A stretch of DNA of 8,297 nucleotides, from the NCBI GenBank assembly GCA_964402985.1, contig CAYOET010000036.1, positions 1 to 8,297 on the forward strand, read 5' to 3'. How positions within the stretch are numbered: the first letter of the stretch is position 1; every line of letters begins with the position of its first letter. The notes under the pieces were generated by a model that was not told the origin of the DNA, searched no databases, and saw only the letters and a program-made list of their open reading frames with translations. Below are positions 1 to 6,306 of this stretch, piece after piece. Both the position numbers and the translations under genes were made by a program. The stretch comes from JADYYB01 sp964402985. Its GTDB lineage: Bacteria > Pseudomonadota > Alphaproteobacteria > Rhizobiales > Kaistiaceae.

Positions 1-391
1 GCCGGGCGGCATCCGGCTTCACGAACAGCTTGGACTCGAAGTCGAGCCCAGGCGAGAGGCCGAGATAGGCGTGCGTGGGCCGCGCGAAGCAGTAGGCGCA
101 GCCGTGCTCGCAGCCGCGATAGGGGTTGATCGAACGGTCGAAGGAGATGTCCGGCGACTCGTTCCGCGTGATGATCTCGCGCGTCGTGTCGAGCTGGACG
201 TCGGTCTTGAAGGGCGGCAGTTCGTCGAGGCTCTGCCAGCCGTCGTCGAACCCGTAGCGCTGCAGCGCCTCGTAGCGCCCGGACGCGTTGCTTTCCGCGC
301 CGCGGCCGTTGCGGCGCTCTTCCCTGACCTGCACCGAAAAGGGGTCGTCGGCCGGATGCTGGCGAAGGGCGGTGGAACGGACAGTGTTCAT
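1..391 (-). CDS. PA0069-family radical SAM protein, N-terminal part (3' end beyond window)
   Basis: The first 130 residues are visible; the rest lies beyond position 1. The cluster motif CEHGCAYC gives Cys94, Cys98 and Cys101 in the CX3CX2C spacing of radical SAM enzymes, which hold a 4Fe-4S cluster that cleaves S-adenosylmethionine. Around it are the phrases RGAESNASGRYE (residues 30-41), SFDRSINPYRGCEHGC and FARPTHAYLGLSPGLDFESK, which I recognise from the PA0069/Rv2578c group. These proteins are often annotated as spore photoproduct lyase-like (SplB), but their substrate is not known to me, so I assign no reaction. The ATG at 391-389 is favoured because AGGA (402-399) lies 7 nt upstream and the family N-terminus starts here. 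The gene begins 62 nt after the stop of the downstream ispE copy on the same strand, so co-transcription is possible. The family call is firm; the function is open. Confidence 0.9.
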   Translation of the reverse strand, partial: MNTVRSTALRQHPADDPFSVQVREERRNGRGAESNASGRYEALQRYGFDDGWQSLDELPPFKTDVQLDTTREIITRNESPDISFDRSINPYRGCEHGCAYCFARPTHAYLGLSPGLDFESKLFVKPDAAR

Positions 392-453
392 GATCTGTTC
401 CTATCACGGCCGAGGGGACAGAACAAGAACGAACGGCGTGTCGAATAGTTGCT

Positions 454-1320
454 TCAGCCCCGGCAGATGCTGGCTTTTACCCACCACGCGGGCCGCTCGC
501 GCCGCAGCGCATGGGCTGCGGCCTCCGCCTCGGCGCGCGTTTGGAAAATGCCGAAGCAGGTCGGTCCGGATCCCGACATCCGGGCAAGACGACAGCCGCC
601 GGAGTCGCGAAGCGCGCCGAGCACCACGTCGATCGCCGGTTCCAGGCTCCGCGCCGCACCCTCGAGGTCGTTCGCAGTTCCTTCGAGCCACCCGACCAGC
701 GCCTCCACGTCGCACCCGTCCGGCGGCTGATCGATCGGGCGTGGCTCGGGCAAGGACGCGGCGGCGAAAACGGCCCGTGTGGAGAGCTCCATCCCCGGGT
801 GCACCAGCACCATGGGAAGGTCGGGGAGGCCGACCACCGGGCTCACGTCGTCGCCCCTCCCACGCGCCAGCGCGGGCACTGACCCGAGGCTCATCGTGAC
901 GTCGCCACCGAGGCGCACGGTGAGCTCGTAGAGCTGGTCGGCGTCGACCAGTCTCACGAACCGTCGCCGAAGGAGACGAAGGCTGGCGGCCGCGTCGGCG
1001 GAACGCCCACCCAACCCTGCGACGACAGGGAGATTCTTCTCGAGTTCGAAGGCAAGACCGGGGACTGGCACGGCGGCGGCTTTGAAGAAACCGTGCGCGG
1101 CGTCGAGGATGAGACTGGTTTCCGTCGACAGCCCGGAGGCGAACGGCCCGCCGATGTCGAGCCGCACCCCGCTCTCGGCGCGAAGCTCGACGCTGAGCCG
1201 GTCGCCGGTCTCGGCGAACACGACGAGCGTGTCGACCTCGTGACCTCCGTCGGTTCGCCGGCCGAGGACATGGAGGGCGAGGTTGATCTTCGCTTTGGCA
1301 GTTTCAACGTCGCCCTTCAC
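454..1320 (-). CDS. Divergent second IspE-like GHMP kinase (tandem paralogue)
   Basis: 288 residues, an intact GHMP-kinase frame clearly homologous to the preceding ispE. Shared stretches are ETAKAKINLALHVLGRR near the N-terminus, NDLE (217-220) and RMSGSGPTCF (247-256). The presumed catalytic pair is kept: Lys11 (E. coli Lys10) and Asp140 (E. coli Asp141). Several ligand-contact motifs are changed. DGYH has become DGGH, so the Tyr that stacks on cytosine in E. coli IspE is Gly26. The glycine loop GGGSADA is GGRSADA (Arg106). GADVP is GGDVT (139-142). The DNL motif is TSL (Ser69). His27, HPG (174-176) and Phe185 remain. The GTG start is chosen because it overlaps the upstream stop as GTGA (1320-1317), and conserved sequence begins four residues later. 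An ATG at 1392 would lie deep inside the other gene. There are no internal stops or frameshifts, so it looks selected rather than a pseudogene. It may be a second CDP-methylerythritol kinase, a kinase with another substrate, or a partner subunit; I cannot decide from sequence. Confidence 0.85.
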   Translation of the reverse strand: MKGDVETAKAKINLALHVLGRRTDGGHEVDTLVVFAETGDRLSVELRAESGVRLDIGGPFASGLSTETSLILDAAHGFFKAAAVPVPGLAFELEKNLPVVAGLGGRSADAAASLRLLRRRFVRLVDADQLYELTVRLGGDVTMSLGSVPALARGRGDDVSPVVGLPDLPMVLVHPGMELSTRAVFAAASLPEPRPIDQPPDGCDVEALVGWLEGTANDLEGAARSLEPAIDVVLGALRDSGGCRLARMSGSGPTCFGIFQTRAEAEAAAHALRRERPAWWVKASICRG

Positions 1321-2258
1321 GGAGTGGCTCGGCTCGGTTCGCGGGACAGGTCCTGGCTGCGAGTCTCGGCCGTCGTGGCGACGACCCACCAATCGGGAAA
1401 GCGGTCCTGTAACGCGCTGGCCGCTTCCTGACTCCGCGCTGCGTCGCGATAGAGAGCAAAGCAGGTGGGACCGGAACCCGACATCCGCGCGAACAGGAAC
1501 CCGGGATGGTCGGAGAGCGCTTCGAGGACGAGCGCGATCTCCGGCGCGAGCTCCCTTGCGCGTGGCTCGAGGTCGTTGCGGGTCGCGCTCAGCCAGGGCA
1601 CGAGGTCCGCGGCGGTCTTCACGTTGGCAAGGGGCGGCAGGGGCATCTTCTGGGGGAGGCGCAGGCCCTCGAATACGGTCCTCGTTTCCAGCTTAGCCCG
1701 AGGCTTGGCAAGCACAAGGGAGATCGGCGGCACGCCGGAGATGAGCTCGAAGCGCTCGCCGCGGCCTTGCGCCCGTAGCGTCGTCGATTCGAAGCACATC
1801 GGGACATCGGCGCCCAGCGATCCCGCGCACGCCATGAGCGCCGCCCGATCCAGCCGGCCCGGAAACGCCCGGTGAAGGATGCGAAGGCAGGCGGCGGCAT
1901 CGGCGGAGCCTCCGCCGATGCCCGCCGCAACGGGGAGCCTTTTGGAGAGATCGAAGCGAAGGGGAGGGACCGGCTCGTCCGCGGCAGCGAAGAAGGCCTT
2001 TACTGCCTTCGCCACCAGATTGTCCGCGCCCGAGTGCGGCAGGTCGCGCGCAAACTCTCCCGAGACGATGAGTTCGATGCCCGGAGCGGATCCCGGGAGC
2101 ATCGCGAGCCGGTCGCCGACATCGGCGAACACCACCAGCGTGTCGAGCTCGTGATAGCCGTCCGGCCGCCGTCCCAAAACGTGAAGGGCGAGGTTGATCT
2201 TGGCTTTCGCTGTCTCGACCTCGCGCCGCAGCGGGGAAAGCGTAGTCCGCTCGCTCAG
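1317..2258 (-). CDS. ispE: 4-diphosphocytidyl-2-C-methyl-D-erythritol kinase
   Basis: IspE phosphorylates the 2-hydroxyl of CDP-methylerythritol with ATP, a cytosolic step of the MEP pathway to isopentenyl diphosphate. The GHMP kinase motifs are canonical: AKAKINLALHV with Lys20, DGYHELDT with Tyr35 and His36, ADNL (78-81), the ATP loop LPVAAGIGGGSADAAA (108-123), LGADVPMCF with catalytic Asp151, NDLE (228-231) and ARMSGSGPTCF (257-267). The usual PG motif before the Thr-x-x-Val-Phe segment reads KPR here (185-187). A roughly 17-residue polar tail follows WWVVATT and has no match in the second copy. The start is odd. No ATG, GTG or TTG lies in frame between the upstream gene's stop and the conserved domain. 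The given start is a CTG that overlaps that stop as CTGA, with AAGG (2269-2266) 7 nt before it. That start is inferred; the next upstream option, a GTG about 100 nt inside the TPR gene, seems less likely. Family assignment is secure. Confidence 0.93.
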   Translation of the reverse strand: MSERTTLSPLRREVETAKAKINLALHVLGRRPDGYHELDTLVVFADVGDRLAMLPGSAPGIELIVSGEFARDLPHSGADNLVAKAVKAFFAAADEPVPPLRFDLSKRLPVAAGIGGGSADAAACLRILHRAFPGRLDRAALMACAGSLGADVPMCFESTTLRAQGRGERFELISGVPPISLVLAKPRAKLETRTVFEGLRLPQKMPLPPLANVKTAADLVPWLSATRNDLEPRARELAPEIALVLEALSDHPGFLFARMSGSGPTCFALYRDAARSQEAASALQDRFPDWWVVATTAETRSQDLSREPSRATP

Positions 2259-3994
2259 CCGGGCGCCTTGTTGTCGCCGGGACCCTCGGCCGGGAGGCCG
2301 TTGGCGATCTTGTCGGCGATCACCGCCAGGGCGTCGCCCTCGGCGCCGAGGTCGCGCGCGTGCGTCCACTGGAACACCGCCTCGCGCGTCCGCCCCACCT
2401 TCCAGTAGGCGTCGCCGAGATGGTCGTTGAGCGTCACGTCCTCGGGGCTGAGCGTGACCGCGCGCTCGAGCTGGGTCACGGCGTCCTCGTAGTTGCCGAG
2501 CATGTAGTGGGCCCAGCCGAGGCTGTCGACGATGTAGCCGTCGTTGGGACGAAGGTCGACCGCCTTCTGGATCATCGCCAGGGCGCGGTCGAGATTCTCG
2601 CCGCGATCGGCCCAGGTGTAGCCGAGATAGTTGAGCACCTGCGGCTGGTCGGGGGTGAGCTCGAGCGCGCGGAAGAAATCGGCTTCCGCGAGCGGCCATT
2701 GGCCGGTCCGCTCATAGGTGATGCCGCGGCTATAGAAGAGCGGCCAGTTGGTTGGCTCGGGCGTCCCGAGAAGATCGATCGCCTTGGTATAGTAGTCCGT
2801 CGCCTCGCCGTAACGCTCGCGCCGGCTGAGGATGTCGGCCAGCGTCACGGCGGCCGTGCCGTCGTCCGGATGGGCCTCGATCAGCCCCTTGAGCTCGTTG
2901 ACCGCGATCTCGGTCTCGTCCATCGCGTCGAGACTGAGCGCGCGCCGCACCAGCGCCGGACCGTGGAACGGCGAGGTCTCGGGGATCGACCCGAACGCCT
3001 CGGCCGACCGCTCGTAGCGCTGCAGATCCTGCATCAGGTCGGCGCGCGTGAAGGCCGCGTAGTCGTTGTCCGGGTCGACGAACAGCGCCAGCGACAGGTA
3101 GATCATGGCCCGCCCCGCGTTCTGGGCGCGCGCCGCGTAGTCGGCGATGCTCGCGCTGCCCAGCGTGAGGAGGGCCTCGGCCGCCCCTTCGACCGCGTCG
3201 GCGACCGGCAACGCTGGAATCTCGCCGGCCTCGAGCCTGACGAGAAGTCCGCTCAGGATCGGGTGCGGCGCGACCGCGAGCGCTTCCGCCACGATTTCCT
3301 TGGCGCGGTCGACCTCGCCGGCATTGGCCAGCACGGTGACGTAGTTCTCGGTCATCCGCATGCCGATCGGCCCGGCGTCGTAGACCTTCTCGAGATACGC
3401 CGCCGCCTCGTCGAGCCGTCCGGCCGCCGCCGCGACCAGCCCGGCCTGGTAGTTGACGAGCTGCTCCACGCCGCCGAGCGACTTCAGCGTCTCGATCGCC
3501 CCGTCGGTGTCGCCCTGACCCTGCTTGATCCAGGAAAGCATCAGGGTGTTGGTGACGAGGGCGAAGGTGTCGTTGGTCGGCACGTCGCGTGCAAGGAACG
3601 TCGCGGCCTCGTCGAAATTGCCGTGCGCCAGTTCGTCGAGCGCGAGCGTCACCAGCACGAACCGGCTCGCCTGGTCGAGTTGGATGAGGCGCCGCGCCAG
3701 CGGCAGGCCGGCGCTGACTTCGCCGTCCATCAGCCGGCTCGTGAAGGTCTGCGTGATGAGGATCGGGTCGTTCGGGTCGCGCGCCAGCGCCCGGCTGAGG
3801 AACCCGGCGGCGGCCTCGGTCTCCTGGTCGCTCTCGGCGACCAGCGCCGACAGATAGCTGCCGGTGAACGAAAGGTTACGCGCGCGCCACGGCTCGGTCG
3901 GCGCCTGCTGCGCCAGGCTAGGGCCGACCAGCGCGACCGAGCCGAGGAGGACAATTGTGGCCCCGCGCAGACCGGCCAACAGCGATTTCCGCAT
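2255..3994 (-). CDS. Exported tetratricopeptide repeat protein
   Basis: 579 residues. Residues 1-29 form a Sec-type signal peptide: MRKSLLAGLR, then a hydrophobic run, then a likely cut after PSLA. No cysteine follows, so this is a soluble periplasmic protein rather than a lipoprotein. The remainder is helical TPR sequence, clearest from about 380 to 553. Repeats include TLADILSRRERYGEATDYY (384-402), YSRGITYERTGQWPLAEADF (421-440), LNYLGYTWADRGENLDRALA (454-473), DSLGWAHYMLGNYEDAV (490-506) and DHLGDAYWKVGRTREAV (524-540). TPRs bind other proteins. TPR proteins of this type often sit beside ispE; in Pseudomonas aeruginosa one (PA4667, LbcA) lies near lolB-ispE and is a lipoprotein adaptor for the CtpA protease. 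A similar envelope adaptor role is only a guess here. The ATG at 3994 is preferred over one 15 codons upstream because GGAGA (4008-4004) lies 9 nt before it and it begins a clean signal peptide. It follows the polyprenyl synthase by 87 nt. Confidence 0.88.
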   Translation of the reverse strand: MRKSLLAGLRGATIVLLGSVALVGPSLAQQAPTEPWRARNLSFTGSYLSALVAESDQETEAAAGFLSRALARDPNDPILITQTFTSRLMDGEVSAGLPLARRLIQLDQASRFVLVTLALDELAHGNFDEAATFLARDVPTNDTFALVTNTLMLSWIKQGQGDTDGAIETLKSLGGVEQLVNYQAGLVAAAAGRLDEAAAYLEKVYDAGPIGMRMTENYVTVLANAGEVDRAKEIVAEALAVAPHPILSGLLVRLEAGEIPALPVADAVEGAAEALLTLGSASIADYAARAQNAGRAMIYLSLALFVDPDNDYAAFTRADLMQDLQRYERSAEAFGSIPETSPFHGPALVRRALSLDAMDETEIAVNELKGLIEAHPDDGTAAVTLADILSRRERYGEATDYYTKAIDLLGTPEPTNWPLFYSRGITYERTGQWPLAEADFFRALELTPDQPQVLNYLGYTWADRGENLDRALAMIQKAVDLRPNDGYIVDSLGWAHYMLGNYEDAVTQLERAVTLSPEDVTLNDHLGDAYWKVGRTREAVFQWTHARDLGAEGDALAVIADKIANGLPAEGPGDNKAPG

Positions 3995-4081
3995 CGTCAC
4001 GATTCTCCGAACGCTTCGGTTCAAGGCGAACTCGTCCAAAGCATCGCCCTTTTGCCGCCCCCCTGCAACCGTCGGCTGGGC

Positions 4082-5101
4082 CTAAGTGCTACGGGCGATA
4101 CAGAAATCGATCACTTCCAGGAGGGCGGTTTTGTGAGCGCCGTCGTGAAGCGGCGCGAGCGCATCGCGCGCCACCGCGCCGAAATGGCGGGCCCGCTCGA
4201 CCGTATCCTCGATCGCCCGGTGCGCGCGCATCAAATGCAACGCCTGCGCGAAGTCCTCGTCGTGATCGCCGGTGCCCTCCACGGCGCCTTCCCAGAAGGC
4301 GCGCGTGGCATCGCCGCCGCGGCGATAGGCGAGGAGGAGGGGAAGGGTGATCTTGCCCTCGCGAAGGTCCCCGCCGAGATCCTTGCCGAGCCGCTCGGCG
4401 TTGCCGCCATAGTCGAGCGCGTCGTCGATGAGCTGGAAGGCGAGGCCGAGATTGACCCCGTAGGAGCGGAAGGCGGCCCGCTCGGCCTTGGTCGCCCCGG
4501 CGATCACCGGCCCGACCTCGACCGCCGCTGCGAACAGCGAGGCGGTCTTGGCGCGGATCACCGCCAGATAATCGTCCTCGGTCGTGGAGAGGTTCTTGGC
4601 CGCCGTGAGCTGCATCACCTCGCCCTCGGCGATCACCGCGGCCGCGCGCGACAGGATGTCGAGCGCCTCGAGCGACCCGACCTCGACCATCATCCGGAAC
4701 GCCTGGCCAAGGAGGAAGTCGCCGACCAGCACGCTCGCCGAGTTGCCCCACAGTACCCGCGCCGCCGACTTCCCGCGCCGCACCGCGCTCTCGTCGACGA
4801 CGTCGTCGTGGAGGAGCGTCGCCGTGTGCATGAACTCGACGCTCGCCGCGAGCCGCACCTGGCCCTTGCCGCGATAGCCGCACATCTCGGCAGCGGCGAT
4901 GGTCAGCATCGGCCGGATGCGCTTCCCGCCCGACGAGATGAGGTGGTTCGCCACCTCCGGAATGAGCGCGACGTCGGAACCGACGCGCGACAGGATCAGC
5001 TCGTTGACGCGTTGCATGCCGGGAGCGACCAGCTCGGTCAGCCCGTCCAGGCTGACGCCGTGCCGGCGCCTGGTCTCTTCGAGGGTCAGTACGCGGCCCA
5101 C
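4082..5101 (-). CDS. Long-chain all-trans polyprenyl (octa-/decaprenyl-type) diphosphate synthase
   Basis: 339 residues, normal length for the family. It adds isopentenyl diphosphate units to an allylic primer to make the long polyprenyl chain, normally the side chain of ubiquinone. The family motifs are complete: GGKRIRP (58-64), the first aspartate motif DDVVD (99-103) after LLH, GEVMQL (160-165), the Lys of RAKTASLF (183-190), and the second aspartate motif DDALD (226-230) followed by Y and GG, then GKDLGGDLREGK. The residue five before the first Asp is a small Ala (94), which fits a long product. Alphaproteobacteria usually make ubiquinone-10, so decaprenyl synthase is the likely identity, but chain length cannot be read from sequence; homologues are named IspB, DdsA or SdsA. 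The GTG start at 5101 has GGGAG (5112-5108) 6 nt upstream. It is the first gene of the leftward block, with a candidate promoter just ahead of it. Confidence 0.93.
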   Translation of the reverse strand: MGRVLTLEETRRRHGVSLDGLTELVAPGMQRVNELILSRVGSDVALIPEVANHLISSGGKRIRPMLTIAAAEMCGYRGKGQVRLAASVEFMHTATLLHDDVVDESAVRRGKSAARVLWGNSASVLVGDFLLGQAFRMMVEVGSLEALDILSRAAAVIAEGEVMQLTAAKNLSTTEDDYLAVIRAKTASLFAAAVEVGPVIAGATKAERAAFRSYGVNLGLAFQLIDDALDYGGNAERLGKDLGGDLREGKITLPLLLAYRRGGDATRAFWEGAVEGTGDHDEDFAQALHLMRAHRAIEDTVERARHFGAVARDALAPLHDGAHKTALLEVIDFCIARST

Positions 5102-5133
5102 TCTTGTCTCCCACGCGTCACCAAAGGGCGCCG

Positions 5134-5162
5134 ACAATAGGGGCGCGATGATCGGCCAACAA
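5134..5162 (-). promoter_or_regulatory. Candidate sigma-70 type promoter for the polyprenyl synthase block
   Basis: On the minus strand TTGTTG (5162-5157) and TATTGT (5139-5134) are separated by exactly 17 nt, matching 3/6 and 4/6 of the consensus boxes. The predicted transcription start would lie about 25 nt before the GTG at 5101, leaving room for the GGGAG ribosome site. The placement is good but the match is moderate, so this is an inference. Confidence 0.4.
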
Positions 5163-5181
5163 GAAGCCGGTCTGTCGCGGA

Positions 5182-5210
5182 TTGTTAAGCCGACGGGCGG
5201 CCCATAACTT
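5182..5210 (+). promoter_or_regulatory. Candidate sigma-70 type promoter for the DUF2007 operon
   Basis: TTGTTA (5182-5187) and TAACTT (5205-5210) lie 17 nt apart in the divergent region, matching 4/6 and 3/6 of the consensus boxes. Transcription would start about 20 nt before the ATG at 5237. This promoter and the opposing one do not overlap; their -35 boxes are 19 nt apart. Confidence 0.35.
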
Positions 5211-5236
5211 GAGGCGGAAAACAAATCGGTGGTGAA

Positions 5237-5479
5237 ATGGAAGAACTCCTGCGGACGAACGACATGGTTCTTATTTCGTTCGTCCAGTCGATCCTCAACG
5301 AGGCGGGTATCGCGTATCTGGTCTTCGATCAGAACATGAGTGTCATCGAGGGCTCGCTCGGAGTTTTGCCGCGCCGGGTGCTCGTCGCGAAGGAGCGCAT
5401 CGCCGAAGCGCGCCGGCTCCTCACCGACGCGGGGATCGGCGCCGAGTTGAAGCCGAAGGGCGCCCCCGCCGATGAGTGA
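5237..5479 (+). CDS. DUF2007 family protein (putative signal-transducing protein)
   Basis: An 80-residue protein matching the small DUF2007 fold in length and pattern. It opens MEELLRTNDMVLISFVQSILNEAGI, has a central acidic and aromatic segment (YLVFDQNMSVIEG) and continues LPRRVLVAKERIAEARRLL before a short charged tail. The family resembles the C-terminal part of bacterial PII-linked sensors and is usually called putative signal transducing, but no biochemical role is known to me. There is no signal peptide or membrane segment. The purine-rich GGTGGTGAA just before the ATG is a weak ribosome site. The stop codon lies inside the start of the following methyltransferase gene, an 8 nt overlap (ATGAGTGA), so the two are probably translated together. 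It is the first gene of the rightward operon. Confidence 0.85.
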   Translation: MEELLRTNDMVLISFVQSILNEAGIAYLVFDQNMSVIEGSLGVLPRRVLVAKERIAEARRLLTDAGIGAELKPKGAPADE

Positions 5480-6284
5480 GACCGTCGCACCCGGCCACAG
5501 CGTCGACCGTTTCATCGGCGGCCGGGTCGAGGTAGCCCAGCCGCTGGTCGGCCACCATCGCGCCGGCCTCGAGGCGGTGCTGATCGCGGCCGCCATCCCG
5601 CCCGACGCGGCGGGAACGGTGGTCGACCTCGGCGCCGGCGCGGGCGTGGCGGGGCTCTGCGTCGCCGCGCGCTGCCCGTCGGCATCGGTCCTCCTCGTCG
5701 AGCGCGACCGGACCCTTGTCGATGCCACGCGGTCGAGCCTCGCCCTGGCGGCCAACGCCGCCTTCGCCCCACGAATCGGCATCGTCGAGACCGACATCGC
5801 CGCACCCGAGGCGGTGCGCGAAGCCGCCGGCCTCCCGCGCGAGGCGGCCGACTACGTCATCATGAACCCGCCGTTCCACGCGCGCGACGCCGTCCGGCAA
5901 CCGGCCGGCGATTCCCGGAAGGCCGCCCATCTTCTCGGCGACGCCGGCCTCGAGCCCTGGTTCAAGGCCGCCGCCTCGGCGCTTCGCCCGAACGGCATCC
6001 TCGTTGCGATCTTTCCTGCCGCCGGCCTCGACGTTCTCCTCGCCGCCGCCGGCAATCGCTTCGGCGCGGTCGAGCTTCTCCCGATCCACCCGCGCGCCGG
6101 CCGGCCCGCCCTCCGCGTGATCCTCCGCGGCCGCAAGGGCAGGCGGGGAGGGGTCGTCATCCGCCCCGGCCTCACCCTTCATGAGCCCGAGGGAAACCGC
6201 TACCTTGCCGCCGTCGACCTCATCCTTCGCGACGGAAGCGCCCTCGCCGACGCGGCGCCCGGCTGGCCCGCCCATCCCGACTGA
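5472..6284 (+). CDS. TrmN6/YfiC-like class I SAM-dependent N6-adenine methyltransferase
   Basis: 270 residues. The Rossmann SAM-binding motif is VVDLGAGAGVAGLC (50-63), followed by the acidic ribose-binding residue in VERD (Glu77), TD (107-108), and the catalytic NPPF (132-135) typical of enzymes that methylate exocyclic amino groups. The N-terminal GGRVEVAQPLVGHHRAGLEAVLI corresponds to the region before motif I in COG4123 proteins, which includes the tRNA1(Val) A37 N6-methyltransferase TrmN6 (YfiC). Those proteins methylate A37 of valine tRNA in E. coli. The same substrate is likely but unproven here, since alphaproteobacterial members are distant. The ATG overlaps the DUF2007 stop by 8 nt, and the S49 peptidase follows after 22 nt. 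It is rich in Ala and Gly and otherwise unremarkable. Confidence 0.85.
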   Translation: MSETVAPGHSVDRFIGGRVEVAQPLVGHHRAGLEAVLIAAAIPPDAAGTVVDLGAGAGVAGLCVAARCPSASVLLVERDRTLVDATRSSLALAANAAFAPRIGIVETDIAAPEAVREAAGLPREAADYVIMNPPFHARDAVRQPAGDSRKAAHLLGDAGLEPWFKAAASALRPNGILVAIFPAAGLDVLLAAAGNRFGAVELLPIHPRAGRPALRVILRGRKGRRGGVVIRPGLTLHEPEGNRYLAAVDLILRDGSALADAAPGWPAHPD

Positions 6285-6306
6285 CATCACCTGAAGGCAC
6301 CCCCGC

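Noticed and set aside
454..1320. The downstream ispE copy as a pseudogene
   Set aside because: The frame is full length with no stop or frameshift, the catalytic Lys and Asp are kept, and the start is neatly coupled to the upstream gene. Loss of the original activity is possible, but decay is not shown.
1317..2699. A 460-codon version of ispE starting at an ATG at 2699
   Set aside because: The first about 147 residues are low-complexity Arg/Pro/Gly sequence overlapping the TPR gene in another frame and do not resemble any IspE N-terminus.
3995..4081. Promoter or terminator between the polyprenyl synthase and TPR genes
   Set aside because: I found no convincing paired boxes or hairpin with a T-tract in these 87 nt; read-through from the upstream gene is the simpler reading.
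2360..5140. A 926-codon plus-strand reading frame opposite the TPR and polyprenyl synthase genes
   Set aside because: It lies antisense to two well-supported genes, crosses their boundaries and has an Arg/Val/Glu-rich composition typical of high-GC shadow frames. Its length reflects the scarcity of stops, not coding.
4082..5797. A 571-codon extension of the polyprenyl synthase frame upstream of 5101
   Set aside because: The extension runs antisense through DUF2007 and the methyltransferase; the GTG at 5101 has a strong ribosome site and matches the family N-terminus.
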